In this document: positions 53,064 through 63,019 of the stretch, one piece after another
Layout: each line of letters begins with the position of its first letter
How positions within the stretch are numbered: position 1 is the first letter of the stretch
From: CANKHA01 sp963750965
Lineage (GTDB): Bacteria > Pseudomonadota > Alphaproteobacteria > Rhizobiales > Xanthobacteraceae
DNA: 64,000 bases
Reading direction: 5' to 3'
NCBI GenBank assembly: GCA_963750965.1
Contig: CAVVSK010000010.1
Coordinates: 1-64,000 of the forward strand
Notes under the pieces: model-generated
Database searches by the model: none
What the model was told of the DNA's origin: nothing
The model's input: only the letters and a program-made list of their open reading frames with translations
Made by a program: the position numbers and the translations under genes

Positions 53064-54179
53064 ATGCGGATTGCGCAGATCGCCCCGCTTATGGAAAGCG
53101 TGCCGCCAAGGCTATATGGCGGCACCGAGCGGATTGTGTCCTATCTGACCGAGGAACTGGTGCGCATGGGTCACGACGTGACCTTGTTTGCCAGCGGCGA
53201 CAGCATGACCTCAGCCAAGCTGGTCGGCTGCGTCCCGCGGGCCTTGCGACTCGATGTCAACGTTCGCGATACGATCCCCTATTACATGCTCATGCTCGAT
53301 CGGGTGCGGCAGCACGCCGGCGAATTCGACATTCTGCATTTCCACATCGACCAGTTCCAATTCCCGCTTTTTCGCCACATGGCTGGCCGCACGGTTACCA
53401 CCCTGCACGGCCGGCAGGACCTACCGGATCTGAAGCCGCTCTATATCGGTTTCGCGGATATGCCGCTGGTTTCGATTTCAAACGAACAGCGGCGGCCGAT
53501 ACCGAACGCCAATTTCGTTCAGACGATTTATCACGGCCTGCCGACGGACTTGCACAAACCAATCTTCCGTCCGCGCGGTGGCTATGTTGCGTTTCTTGGA
53601 CGCATTGCGCCGGAAAAACGGCCCGACCGCGCGATCCGGATCGCCCGATCGCTCGGCGTCCCGCTGAAGATCGCTGCCAAGGTGGATCGCGTCGACGAAA
53701 GTTATTTTCGCGAGGTTATCGCGCCGCTGCTCGACGGGCCGGACGTGGAATTCGTCGGCGAAATCAACGAGCAGCAAAAGAACGAATTTCTTGGCGAGGC
53801 GCGGGCTCTGCTGTTTCCGGCCGATTGGCCCGAACCTTTCGGCCTGTCGATGATCGAATCCATGGCCTGCGGCACGCCAGTGCTGGCCTTCCGCTGCGGT
53901 TCAGTGCCGGAGGTGATTGACGAAGGCGTTACCGGCGTTGTCGTGGAGGATCTTGAGGAAGCCGTGAACGCCTTGCCGCGTGTCATTGCGTTCGACCGGC
54001 GGGTGGTACGGCAGCAGTTCGACGAAAGATTCTCTGCCAGCCGTATGGCCAAGGACTATGTTGACGTCTATCGTTCGCTGCTCAAGCGCTCGCCGACCGA
54101 ACAGCGACCGGAAGACGACGGGATGGGGCTTGCGCCGGACATGATCAAGGATGCTCCGAGGGCCCACATTGACTCGTGA
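53064..54179 (+). CDS. Glycosyltransferase family 4 protein
   Basis: 371 aa GT-B fold retaining glycosyltransferase. N-terminal acceptor domain: RIAQIAPLMESVPPRLYGG, a typical early loop. C-terminal donor domain: YVAFLGRIAPEKRPDRAIRI, FLGEARALLFPADWPEPFGL and IESMACGTPVLAF with the E-x7-E pattern, then VPEVIDEGVTGVV. It lies immediately upstream of, and overlaps, an amylo-1,6-glucosidase gene, so a role in glucan or trehalose/glycogen-like metabolism, or a stress-linked glycoside, is plausible. The acceptor is unknown. Confidence 0.9.
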   Translation: MRIAQIAPLMESVPPRLYGGTERIVSYLTEELVRMGHDVTLFASGDSMTSAKLVGCVPRALRLDVNVRDTIPYYMLMLDRVRQHAGEFDILHFHIDQFQFPLFRHMAGRTVTTLHGRQDLPDLKPLYIGFADMPLVSISNEQRRPIPNANFVQTIYHGLPTDLHKPIFRPRGGYVAFLGRIAPEKRPDRAIRIARSLGVPLKIAAKVDRVDESYFREVIAPLLDGPDVEFVGEINEQQKNEFLGEARALLFPADWPEPFGLSMIESMACGTPVLAFRCGSVPEVIDEGVTGVVVEDLEEAVNALPRVIAFDRRVVRQQFDERFSASRMAKDYVDVYRSLLKRSPTEQRPEDDGMGLAPDMIKDAPRAHIDS

Positions 54180-56358
54180 CGTCCCGCTTTTGCCCGCCGC
54201 CGCCGAGGCGGTGACCGAGACACCGTTCTACATACCGGCGACCGGACCCTCGACGCGGCCGCGCTGCACACTCAAGCATGCGGATACCTTCGCCGTGCTC
54301 GACAAGCATGGCGACATCGGCGCGACACCGGACGGGCCCGATGGTCTTTTCCATGCCGACACGCGTTACCTGTCGCGGCTGGAGCTGTTGATCAATGGAA
54401 TGCAGCCTTTGCTGCTCGGTTCCAATGTGCGTGACAATAATTCCGTCCTCACCGTCGACCTGACCAACCCGGATTTCTATCTCAATGAGAAACTGATCCT
54501 TCCGAAAGATACTGTGCACATCGTGCGCACGATCTTTCTTTGGCAAAAGACGGCTTATCAGCGCTTCGGCATCCAGAACCACTCCGAGCGGCCAATCAAT
54601 CTGCATCTGGCGTTCGCTTTCGCCAGCGATTTCGCCGATCTGTTCGAGGTGCGCGGCATGCGCCGGGAGCGTCGCGGACTTATGCGCCCGGCAAAGGCGA
54701 GCGATTGGGAGGTCATGCTCAGCTATGAAGGGTTGGACCGCCGGCTGCGCCAGACCGTACTGTTTTTCGATCCTGTCCCGACTCACCTTGGCGCAAGCAC
54801 CGCCTCCTACGATCTCACGCTGCAGCCGGGCCAGCGCTGCGTTCTGTACGTCGCGGCCGAGAGCAACGCGGAGCCCGGCGTGCGTCCGCCGCCCTTCCTT
54901 CGCGGCATGCAGGCCGCCTTCCGGGCAATCCGGCTTTCCACCGGAGACATGGCGGCGGTCGAGACATCCAACGCCGTGTTCAACCAGGTGATTTGCCGCT
55001 CGGCGGCGGACCTTTCTATGCTGATGACGCGGACGCCGCAGGGCCCTTATCCCTATGCCGGCATTCCCTGGTATTCGACCACTTTCGGCCGCGACGGCAT
55101 CATCACCGCGATGCAGACGCTGTGGTGCGATCCGGGCATCGCCAGGGGCGTATTGGCACGGCTCGCGGCGCATCAGGCGAAGGCGGAGGATCCGCTCGCC
55201 GACGCGCAGCCCGGAAAAATCCTGCACGAAATGCGTTACGGCGAAATGGCCGCGCTGCGCGAGGTGCCGTTCGGGCTTTATTATGGCAGCGTCGATTCCA
55301 CGCCGCTGTTTGTCTGGCTTGCTGGTCTCTATGTGCAGCGCACCGGGGACATTGAAACCTTGCGCACGCTGTGGCCGCATATCGAAGCCGCACTGAATTG
55401 GATCGACAGCTGGGGCGATCCCGATGCCGACGGTTTCATCGAATACCACCGCATGACGGAGGAGGGACTCGTCAACCAGGGCTGGAAGGATTCGCAGGAT
55501 GCGGTCTTCCATGCGGATGGCAGCTTGGCGGAAGGGCCGATCGCTCTGGCGGAAGTGCAGGGTTACGTCTACGCAGCCAAGCATGCCGCCGCGCAATGCG
55601 CGCGTTGGCTGGGAAACAGCGTGCAGGCGGAAGCGCTGGAGAAATCAGCGGCACAACTCGCCGAACGTTTCGAAAAAAGTTTCTGGTGCCCAGACCTCGG
55701 CACCTATGCGCTGGCGCTCGACGGCAAGAAAGAACGCTGTGCGGTGAAAACGTCCAACGCCGGTCATCTGTTGTTCTGCGGCATGATCAGGCCGGAGCGC
55801 GCCAAGCTGGTGGCGGAAGGGCTGATGCGTCCGCAATTCTTCACCGGCTGGGGCATCCGCACCGTGGGGAAGGAGGAGGCGCGCTACAATCCGATGTCTT
55901 ATCACAACGGTTCGGTATGGCCTCACGACAATGCGCTGATCGCGCTCGGCTTCGCCCGCTATGGATTCAAGAGCGCGGTCGATCGCTTGTTCATGGGCAT
56001 GTTCAATGCGGCGAGTTACATGGAATTGTCACGGCTGCCGGAACTGTTCTGCGGGTTCCGCCGCGCTCCGAGCCAGGGACCGACGCTTTACCCGGTCGCT
56101 TGCGCACCGCAGGCCTGGGCCAGCGCCACGCCTTTCGCTCTGCTGGAGGCCTCGCTCGGTCTGGAATTCGAGCCGGCTACCAAAGAGATTCGACTGCGCA
56201 ATCCGCGTCTGCCGGTCTTCCTCGATGAGGCGGTTCTGCGCAACCTGCGACTCGGCCAGTCCAGCGTTGACCTACGCATCCGCCGCCATGGCGAAGAGGT
56301 TTCCGTGCAGGTGATCCGCAGCCGGGGTCATGTGCAAGTGAGCGCGGTCTATTCCTGA
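54151..56358 (+). CDS. Amylo-alpha-1,6-glucosidase-like protein (GDE N-terminal domain plus (alpha/alpha)6 glycosidase domain)
   Basis: 735 aa from ATG 54151. A TTG at 54169 with GAGGG 6 nt upstream is an alternative and would shorten the overlap with the glycosyltransferase. The N-terminal beta domain (residues 45-270) has FHADTRYLSRLELLINGMQP. The catalytic (alpha/alpha)6 barrel follows, with YAGIPWYSTTFGRDGIITA, YYGSVDSTPLFVW and GWKDSQDAVFHADG, whose acidic residues are likely catalytic. It ends with SYHNGSVWPHDNALIALG. The domain pair is common in alphaproteobacterial glucan-debranching proteins. Cytoplasmic; no signal peptide. Confidence 0.9.
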   Translation: MLRGPTLTRDVPLLPAAAEAVTETPFYIPATGPSTRPRCTLKHADTFAVLDKHGDIGATPDGPDGLFHADTRYLSRLELLINGMQPLLLGSNVRDNNSVLTVDLTNPDFYLNEKLILPKDTVHIVRTIFLWQKTAYQRFGIQNHSERPINLHLAFAFASDFADLFEVRGMRRERRGLMRPAKASDWEVMLSYEGLDRRLRQTVLFFDPVPTHLGASTASYDLTLQPGQRCVLYVAAESNAEPGVRPPPFLRGMQAAFRAIRLSTGDMAAVETSNAVFNQVICRSAADLSMLMTRTPQGPYPYAGIPWYSTTFGRDGIITAMQTLWCDPGIARGVLARLAAHQAKAEDPLADAQPGKILHEMRYGEMAALREVPFGLYYGSVDSTPLFVWLAGLYVQRTGDIETLRTLWPHIEAALNWIDSWGDPDADGFIEYHRMTEEGLVNQGWKDSQDAVFHADGSLAEGPIALAEVQGYVYAAKHAAAQCARWLGNSVQAEALEKSAAQLAERFEKSFWCPDLGTYALALDGKKERCAVKTSNAGHLLFCGMIRPERAKLVAEGLMRPQFFTGWGIRTVGKEEARYNPMSYHNGSVWPHDNALIALGFARYGFKSAVDRLFMGMFNAASYMELSRLPELFCGFRRAPSQGPTLYPVACAPQAWASATPFALLEASLGLEFEPATKEIRLRNPRLPVFLDEAVLRNLRLGQSSVDLRIRRHGEEVSVQVIRSRGHVQVSAVYS

Positions 56359-56452
56359 GGCCGGCCCGACTTGCTCTTTGGCGGCCGGATCGCTAAATCA
56401 GCGGCAACTTTCCCCACAATGCGCCATGGCGCGACACGAGGGCAGGGCGCCG

Positions 56453-58105
56453 ATGGCCCGTCAGTTCATCTATCATATGCAGGGTCTGTCCAAGACCTAT
56501 CCGCCAAGCCGCAAGGTACTGGAGGATATCCACCTGCAATTCTATCCCGATGCCAAGATCGGCGTGCTCGGCGTCAACGGCTCGGGCAAATCCACGCTGC
56601 TTCGCATCATGGCGGGGATCGACAGGGATTATTCCGGAGAAGCCTGGGTCGCCGAAGGCGCCACCGTCGGCTATCTGGAACAGGAGCCGCAACTCGACGC
56701 GAAAAAGACCGCACGCGAAAATGTCATGGAAGGCGTTGCCGCAAAGAAGGCTCTGCTCGACCGTTACAACGAGATCGCGTCGAATTATTCCGATGAAACC
56801 GCCGACGAGATGGCGAAGCTGCAGGACATCATCGACAGCCAGAACCTCTGGGATCTCGATTCCCAGGTCGATCTCGCGATGGACGCCTTGCGCTGTCCTC
56901 CGGACGATGCAGACGTCACCAAGCTTTCGGGCGGCGAGCGCCGACGCGTCGCGCTGTGCCGGCTGCTGCTGTCGCGTCCGGACCTGCTGCTGCTCGACGA
57001 GCCCACCAACCATCTCGACGCCGAGTCGGTGAACTGGCTGGAAGAGCACCTGCGTAATTATCCCGGCGCGATCCTGATCGTCACCCACGACCGCTATTTC
57101 CTCGACAATGTCACCGGCTGGATTCTCGAGCTCGACCGCGGCCGCGGCATTCCCTATGAGGGCAATTACACCGCCTGGCTGACGCAGAAGCAGAAGCGGC
57201 TGCTGCAGGAAGGCCGCGAGGAAGAGGCCCGGCAACGCACACTCGAGCGCGAACAGGAATGGATCGCGGCCTCGCCCAAGGCGCGACAGGCAAAATCCAA
57301 GGCGCGCTACCAGCGCTACGAGGATCTGGTGAAGAAGGCCGGCGAGAAGCAGACGACGACCGCCCAGATCATCATTCCGGTCGCCGAGCGGCTCGGGCAG
57401 AACGTGGTCGATTTCACCGGGCTGACCAAGGGCTATGGCGATAATCTCTTGATCGACGATCTCACCTTCAAGCTGCCGCCCGGCGGCATTGTCGGCGTGA
57501 TCGGGCCGAACGGCGCCGGCAAGACCACCCTGTTCCGCATGATCACCGGTCAGGAGAAGGCTGACAAAGGCGACATCAAGGTCGGCGAGTCGGTGCAGCT
57601 CGGCTATGTCGATCAGTCGCGCGATGCGCTCGATGCCAAGAAGAATGTCTGGGAGGAAATCTCCGGCGGGCAGGACATCATCCATCTCGGAAAGCGGGAG
57701 ATGAACTCGCGCGCCTATTGCTCCAACTTCAACTTCAAGGGCGCCGACCAGCAGAAGAAGGTCGGCCAGCTTTCCGGCGGCGAGCGCAACCGCGTGCATC
57801 TCGCCAAGATGCTGAAGTCCGGCGCCAATGTGCTGCTGCTCGACGAGCCGACCAACGACCTCGACGTGGACACCTTGCGGGCGCTGGAAGAGGCGTTGGA
57901 GGATTTCGCCGGCTGCGCCGTGATCATCAGCCATGATCGCTGGTTCCTCGACCGCATCGCCACGCACATGCTGGCTTTCGAAGGCGACAGCCACGTGGAA
58001 TGGTTCGAGGGCAATTTCCAGGATTACGAAGCCGACAAGAAGCGGCGGCTGGGCATCGATTCCGTCATACCGCACCGGATCAAGTACAAGAAATTTAGCC
58101 GGTAG
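56453..58105 (+). CDS. ettA: Energy-dependent translational throttle protein EttA (ABC-F)
   Basis: 550 aa, close to the usual 555. The ATG at 56453 has AGGG 7 nt upstream and gives the typical start MARQFIYHMQGLSKTYPP. Two ABC domains: Walker A GVNGSGKS and GPNGAGKT, signatures LSGGERRRVA and LSGGERNRVH, Walker B LLLLDEPTNHLD and LLLLDEPTNDLD. The arm between the ABC strands and the linker rich in Lys/Glu (EEARQRTLEREQEW...) bind the ribosomal E site. It gates early elongation according to ATP level. Confidence 0.95.
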   Translation: MARQFIYHMQGLSKTYPPSRKVLEDIHLQFYPDAKIGVLGVNGSGKSTLLRIMAGIDRDYSGEAWVAEGATVGYLEQEPQLDAKKTARENVMEGVAAKKALLDRYNEIASNYSDETADEMAKLQDIIDSQNLWDLDSQVDLAMDALRCPPDDADVTKLSGGERRRVALCRLLLSRPDLLLLDEPTNHLDAESVNWLEEHLRNYPGAILIVTHDRYFLDNVTGWILELDRGRGIPYEGNYTAWLTQKQKRLLQEGREEEARQRTLEREQEWIAASPKARQAKSKARYQRYEDLVKKAGEKQTTTAQIIIPVAERLGQNVVDFTGLTKGYGDNLLIDDLTFKLPPGGIVGVIGPNGAGKTTLFRMITGQEKADKGDIKVGESVQLGYVDQSRDALDAKKNVWEEISGGQDIIHLGKREMNSRAYCSNFNFKGADQQKKVGQLSGGERNRVHLAKMLKSGANVLLLDEPTNDLDVDTLRALEEALEDFAGCAVIISHDRWFLDRIATHMLAFEGDSHVEWFEGNFQDYEADKKRRLGIDSVIPHRIKYKKFSR

Positions 58106-58188
58106 GGCAGCTAGGCCCTGTCACATCCGCCGATCCGAATCGCATATGAATAACGCTAGCGTCCTTTGCGTCCAAAAGAGGTCACGCC

Positions 58189-58776
58189 ATGTCGTTGACA
58201 CCTGACATTCCGACCCCGCCGCCGGGCACATTGCGGCCGCTGCCGCAGCTGATCTTCGGCTCGCGCTGGCTTCAGCTTCCGCTCTATCTGGGCCTGATCG
58301 TCGCGCAAGGCGTCTATGTCATCCTTTTTCTCAAAGAGCTCTGGCACCTCATCCTGCACTCATTCGACTTCAGCGAGCTGCAGATCATGCTGGTGGTGCT
58401 TGGTCTGATAGACGTGGTGATGATTTCCAACCTGCTGATCATGGTGATCGTGGGCGGCTACGAGACCTTTGTTTCGCGACTGGAGCTGGAAAATCACCCG
58501 GACCAGCCAGAATGGCTCAGCCACGTCAATGCGAGCGTGCTGAAGATCAAGCTCGCCATGGCGATCATCGGCATCTCATCGATCCATCTGCTGCGGACTT
58601 TTATCGAGGCGGGCAGCCTGGGCTCCGATCGCACCAGCTACACCGAAACCGGAGTGATGTGGCAGACGATCATCCATTGCGTCTTCATCCTTTCCGCGAT
58701 CGGCATCGCCACCGTGGACCGCATGGGCCAGTCAATTCCAGTCGGCCCCCACAAGGCCGCCGGCCACGCATCATGA
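58189..58776 (+). CDS. YqhA/UPF0114 (TIGR00645) family membrane protein
   Basis: 195 aa with about four membrane helices: LPLYLGLIVAQGVYVILFL, LVVLGLIDVVMISNLLIMVI, KLAMAIIGISSIHLLRTFI and a last one near IIHCVFILSAIGIATVD. The family segment GGYETFVSRL follows helix 2. Function is unknown. Its stop overlaps the start of the lytic transglycosylase gene (ATGA), suggesting co-expression. Confidence 0.92.
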   Translation: MSLTPDIPTPPPGTLRPLPQLIFGSRWLQLPLYLGLIVAQGVYVILFLKELWHLILHSFDFSELQIMLVVLGLIDVVMISNLLIMVIVGGYETFVSRLELENHPDQPEWLSHVNASVLKIKLAMAIIGISSIHLLRTFIEAGSLGSDRTSYTETGVMWQTIIHCVFILSAIGIATVDRMGQSIPVGPHKAAGHAS

Positions 58777-60003
58777 TGCTCCGACTCGCTGGGCTGACTT
58801 TGGCTTGGCTGATCGCCGCGGTGTCGCTACCGGCAAATGCCGCTGATACCGCATTCCAGCAGTGGCTGCAGTCGCTGCGTCCGCAAGCGGAGCAGCTCGG
58901 GATCTCGCGCGCCACCTTCGACACGGCCACGCGCGATCTGGAGCCTGATCTGTCGCTGCCGGACCTTGAGGTTCCGGGCCAACCGAAGCGCGTCGATCAG
59001 CAGCCGGAATTCGTGCAGACGCCGGCGGACTACCTACGCGAGACTTCGCTCACCCGTCTGGCGACGCAAGGCCGCGCGCTTGCCGCCGAGCACCGCGCCA
59101 CGCTGGCGCGCATCGAGCGCGACTTCGGCGTGCCGGCCTCTGTGGTGCTGGCGATCTGGGGCCGCGAGTCGGGTTTCGGGCGTTCGAGTGAGGGGCGAGA
59201 TGCGATCCGCGTGCTGGCGACACAGGCCTATGTTGGGCGGCGGAAGGAGCAGTTTCGCGAAGAGTTCCTGTTCTTGTTGAAGATGCTGCAGGAAGGCGTT
59301 GCCACACGTGCGCAGCTGCGCTCGTCCTGGGCCGGCGCCATGGGCATGACGCAATTTTTGCCGTCGGAATTCTATCAACATGCCTTGGACTTCGACGGCG
59401 ACGGCCGCCGCGATATCTGGAATTCCGTGCCGGATGCGCTCGCCTCCGCGGCGAAGCAGCTGCTCAACAAAGGCTGGCAGCCGAACCGGCGCTGGGCCTA
59501 TGAGGTGCGCGCGCCGAAAGATGTCGATTGCACCATCGCCCAGCCGGGCCAGACCATGCCGGTCGGCGCGTGGCTGGAGCGCGGCTACACACTCCTGGGC
59601 GGACGCAAGCCGTCATCCGCCGAGCTGACGGAGCCTGCCTCGCTGCTGCTGCCGGAAGGCGCCTATGGCCCCGCCTTCCTCACCCCGAAGAACTATTACG
59701 TGATCAAGGATTATAATTTTTCCGATCTCTATGTTTTGTTTGTCGGCAACCTCGCCGACCGCATCGCCGGCGGTGGTCCCTTCGTCACGCCCTGGAGCAA
59801 GGGCTCGCAATTGCACACCACAGACGTGGAGCGGATGCAGCAAACCCTGACGAAGCTCGGTCTCTACCAGGACAAGATCGACGGCAAGGCCGGGAATGCT
59901 GACGCGTTCGGCGCTCGGTGCTTATCAGAAAGCCAACGGGCTGAAGCTCGATTGCTGGCCAACGCGCGCCGTGCTGGATCACATGGCGAAATCCAAACCG
60001 TAA
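58773..60003 (+). CDS. Lytic murein transglycosylase (MltB family) with peptidoglycan-binding domain, apparent frameshift
   Basis: It starts at ATG 58773, overlapping the previous stop. The signal peptide ends LPANAADTAFQQW. The SLT-2/MltB domain has the catalytic glutamate in AIWGRESGFG and the conserved WAGAMGMTQFLPSEFYQHA. A C-terminal PG_binding_1 domain begins VERMQQTLTKLGLYQDKIDGKAG and then breaks. The expected continuation MLTRSALGAYQKANGLKLD through DHMAKSKP is in the next frame, ending at 60003. One extra G in the run 59892-59894 explains it. The corrected length is about 409 aa. Cleaves glycan strands in the periplasm. Uncorrected, the frame runs on without homology to 60161, into dppF. 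Confidence 0.85.
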
Positions 60004-60127
60004 ACGCACAAACAAAACGGCCGGCTCTCGCGATCCGGTCGGCGGATCTGAAAACTCAACTTACGCTTAGTCCCCAAAACAGATCCGGGGATCCGGGCAT
60101 TGTTTTCCCTAGAAAATGCCGTCAAAC

Positions 60128-61105
60128 CTACGCCGCTTGCGCGGCGAACTGCTCGGCGTAATGGCAGGCGACGAGATGGCCCGCGACCGGACGCAGCAAC
60201 GGGCGCTCGCCGCGGCACCTGTCAGTGACAAAGGGACAGCGCGACGAGAACACGCAGCCCGCCGGCGGATTGAGCGGCGACGGCAATTCGCCCTTCAGGA
60301 TCACGCGCTGCTTCTTCTCGATGCCGACCGCGGGCGTCGAGGACAACAGCGCCTGTGTGTAGGGATGCAGCGGGTTGCGGAAAATGTCCTGCTTCGAGCC
60401 GTGCTCCACGGTGAGGCCGAGATACATCACCATCACGTCATGAGCGATATGCTTCACCACCGCGAGATCGTGGGAGATGAAGAGATACGCGAGCTTGAGG
60501 TCGCGCTGCAGATCGGCGAGCAGATTGAGCACATGCGCCTGGATCGAGACGTCGAGCGCGGAGACCGGCTCGTCGGCGGCGACGATCTTGGGCGACAGCA
60601 TCAAGGCGCGCGCGATCGCGATACGTTGGCGCTGCCCGCCGGAGAACATATGCGGATAGCGGCGCGCATATTCCGGACGCAGGCCGACACGCGCCAGCAT
60701 CTCGGCCGCCTTGGCCTTGCGCTCCGCCTTGCTCAGCCCGGTGTTGATGATCAACGGCTCTTCGAGAATGGCATCCACCCGCTTGCGCGGATTGAGCGAG
60801 CCATAGGGATTCTGGAACACCATCTGCACCGTCTGGCGCAGCCGCGTCTTCGCCTTCGCCGGTGGATGCACCGCATCGATGCCATCGATCACGAGAGAGC
60901 CCGATGTCGGCAGCTCGATCATGGTGACGAGGCGCGCAAGCGTCGACTTGCCGCAACCGGATTCTCCGACCACTGCCAGCGTCCTGCCTTTGTCGAGCGT
61001 AAACGACACGCCGCCAACCGCGGTCAGCACCGCATTGCGCTTGAACACCCCCTGCCGGATTTCGTAGGAGCGCACCAGGTCGCGGGCTTCGATCACGGTG
61101 CTCAT
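60128..61105 (-). CDS. dppF: Dipeptide/oligopeptide ABC transporter ATP-binding protein DppF
   Basis: 325 aa from ATG at 61105, overlapping the dppD stop as ATGA. A longer frame to 61195 is only a shadow of dppD. Walker A GESGCGKS, signature FSGGQRQRIAIARAL, Walker B VAADEPVSALD, H-loop FISHDLAVV, and the C-terminal oligo_HPY region with the Fe-S-type cysteines GCVFSSRCPFVTDRC. It forms a heterodimer with DppD to power peptide or related oligomer import. Confidence 0.92.
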   Translation of the reverse strand: MSTVIEARDLVRSYEIRQGVFKRNAVLTAVGGVSFTLDKGRTLAVVGESGCGKSTLARLVTMIELPTSGSLVIDGIDAVHPPAKAKTRLRQTVQMVFQNPYGSLNPRKRVDAILEEPLIINTGLSKAERKAKAAEMLARVGLRPEYARRYPHMFSGGQRQRIAIARALMLSPKIVAADEPVSALDVSIQAHVLNLLADLQRDLKLAYLFISHDLAVVKHIAHDVMVMYLGLTVEHGSKQDIFRNPLHPYTQALLSSTPAVGIEKKQRVILKGELPSPLNPPAGCVFSSRCPFVTDRCRGERPLLRPVAGHLVACHYAEQFAAQAA

Positions 61106-62127
61106 CCGGCAGCTTCCTTCGCCGTGGCGCCGACCGGGCCGTCCTGCGCGATGCGTTGCGCACGCGACGGATCGCCGAGCGGATAGTGGCAGCACACATG
61201 GCCGTCCTTCCAGGCGCGCAATTCCGGCTGGACGTTGCGCGAATGCTCGGTCGCGTACATGCAGCGCGGCGCGAACAGGCAGCCGTCGGGCCGGTCGAAC
61301 AGACCCGGCACGATTCCGGGAATGGTCGCGAGCCGCTCGCCGTCGGAGCGGTCGGGCAGCGCCGCGAGCAGCGCCGCGGTATAGGGATGTTGCGGCGATG
61401 CGAATAGCTTCGCGGCCGGCTGCTCCTCCATGATCTGCCCGGCATACATCACCATGATGCGATGCGCGGTCTCGGCCACCACCCCCATATTGTGGGTGAT
61501 CAGCATCAGGGCCATGCCGCTGTCACGCTGCAACTGCAGGAGCAAATCGAGGATCTGCGCCTGGATGGTGACGTCGAGCGCGGTGGTCGGCTCGTCTGCG
61601 ATCAACAGCCGCGGATTGCACGAGATCGCCATCGCGATCATGACACGCTGGTTCATGCCGCCGGACAATTGATGCGGATACGCGGATAGCCGGCTCGCAG
61701 CCGCGGGAATACCGACCTGCTCGAGCAGGGCGATGGCGCGCTTCTTTGCCGCCCTGTGATCGAGACCAAGATGCAGCTGCATGGTCTCGATCAGCTGGAA
61801 GCCGACGGTGAAGCACGGATTGAGGCTCGTAGTAGGTTCCTGGAAGATCATTGCCACGTCCTTGCCGACGAGCTTGCGCCGGTCGGAAGGGGAAATATTC
61901 AAAATGTCCCGGCCGTCGAATTGGATGCGGTCGGCGCCAACACGCCCCGGATAGGGGACGAGCCCCATCAGCGCCAGCATCGCCATGCTCTTGCCGGAGC
62001 CGGATTCCCCGACGATGCCAAGAACCTCGCCTTTGTCGACGCGCAGACTGACGCCCTCGACCGCATGCAACACGCCGAAAGGGGAGGGAAAATCGACGGT
62101 CAGATTTGCGACCTCGAGCAGTGCCAT
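61102..62127 (-). CDS. dppD: Dipeptide/oligopeptide ABC transporter ATP-binding protein DppD
   Basis: 341 aa. Walker A GESGSGKSMA, signature LSGGMNQRVMIAMA, Walker B LIADEPTTALD, H-loop LITHNMGVV, and a C-terminal oligo_HPY extension with GCLFAPRCMYATEHS. Length and motifs match OppD/DppD. It starts 5 bp after the dppC stop and overlaps dppF by 4 bp. Confidence 0.93.
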   Translation of the reverse strand: MALLEVANLTVDFPSPFGVLHAVEGVSLRVDKGEVLGIVGESGSGKSMAMLALMGLVPYPGRVGADRIQFDGRDILNISPSDRRKLVGKDVAMIFQEPTTSLNPCFTVGFQLIETMQLHLGLDHRAAKKRAIALLEQVGIPAAASRLSAYPHQLSGGMNQRVMIAMAISCNPRLLIADEPTTALDVTIQAQILDLLLQLQRDSGMALMLITHNMGVVAETAHRIMVMYAGQIMEEQPAAKLFASPQHPYTAALLAALPDRSDGERLATIPGIVPGLFDRPDGCLFAPRCMYATEHSRNVQPELRAWKDGHVCCHYPLGDPSRAQRIAQDGPVGATAKEAAG

Positions 62128-62131
62128 GGCC

Positions 62132-63019
62132 TCACCGCTTGAGCTTGGGATCTAACGCGTCGCGCAACCCGTCGCCCAACAGGTTGAAGGCCAGCACGGT
62201 GATGAGGATCATGATGCCCGGGAACGTCACCACCCACCAGGCGCGCAGCACGAATTCTCGTGCGTCCGCCAGCATGGTGCCCCACTCGGCCAAAGGCGGC
62301 TGTGCTCCGAGGCCGAGAAATCCGAGCGCCGCGGCATCGAGGATCGCGGTCGAGATGCCTAGCGAAGTCTGCACGATCAAGGGTGCCGTGCAGTTCGGCA
62401 GCACCTCCTTGAACATCAGCCGCAATTTGCCCGCGCCACAGACTTTCGCCGCTGTGACATAGTCGCGCGACACTTCCGAGATCACCGCGGCACGGGCGAC
62501 GCGGACATAGTGTGGCAGCACCACCACGGCAACCGCAAGCATGGCGTTCATCAGTCCGGGGCCAAGGATCGCGACGATGACGATGGCGAGCAAAAGACTC
62601 GGCAGCGTCAGGATGATATCCATGATCCGCATGATGGTGATTTCGACAATGCCGCGGAAGAATCCGGCGACGAGGCCAAGCACGGTGCCGACCGCGATCG
62701 AGATTGCAACCACGGAGATGCCGATCAACAGCGACAGCCGCGCCCCGTAGATCAGGCGCGAGAGCATGTCGCGGCCGATGGCGTCGGTGCCGAGCGGATA
62801 GGTCCATGATCCGCCTTGCTGCCACACCGGCGGGCGCAGGAAGGCGGTGCTGTTGGTCAGGATCGGGGAATGCGGCGCGACGACCGGAGCGAGGATCGCG
62901 AGGATCGTCACCCCGACGATTATGACGAGGCCTGCAACCGCACCGCTGTTCTGGCTGAAATAGTGCCAGAACTCGCGAAGCGGCCCGGGCGGCGCGGCGC
63001 GGGTTTCAATCGTCGTCAT
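62132..63019 (-). CDS. dppC: Dipeptide/oligopeptide ABC transporter permease DppC
   Basis: 295 aa inner-membrane permease. The N-terminal OppC_N-type helix (SGAVAGLVIIVGVTILAIL) is followed by a periplasmic loop with YPLGTDAIGRDMLSRLIYGA. Five core helices carry the EAA-type loop around VTAAKVCGAGKLRLMFKEVLP. It overlaps the dppB stop by 4 bp (63016-63019). Confidence 0.93.
   Translation of the reverse strand: MTTIETRAAPPGPLREFWHYFSQNSGAVAGLVIIVGVTILAILAPVVAPHSPILTNSTAFLRPPVWQQGGSWTYPLGTDAIGRDMLSRLIYGARLSLLIGISVVAISIAVGTVLGLVAGFFRGIVEITIMRIMDIILTLPSLLLAIVIVAILGPGLMNAMLAVAVVVLPHYVRVARAAVISEVSRDYVTAAKVCGAGKLRLMFKEVLPNCTAPLIVQTSLGISTAILDAAALGFLGLGAQPPLAEWGTMLADAREFVLRAWWVVTFPGIMILITVLAFNLLGDGLRDALDPKLKR

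Noticed and set aside
56393..58075. A 560-codon open frame antisense to ettA
   Set aside because: High G+C codon structure creates long antisense frames. EttA has two complete ABC domains and normal length, and the antisense product has no recognisable motif. The same applies to long antisense frames over dppF, topIB, and several binding-protein genes.
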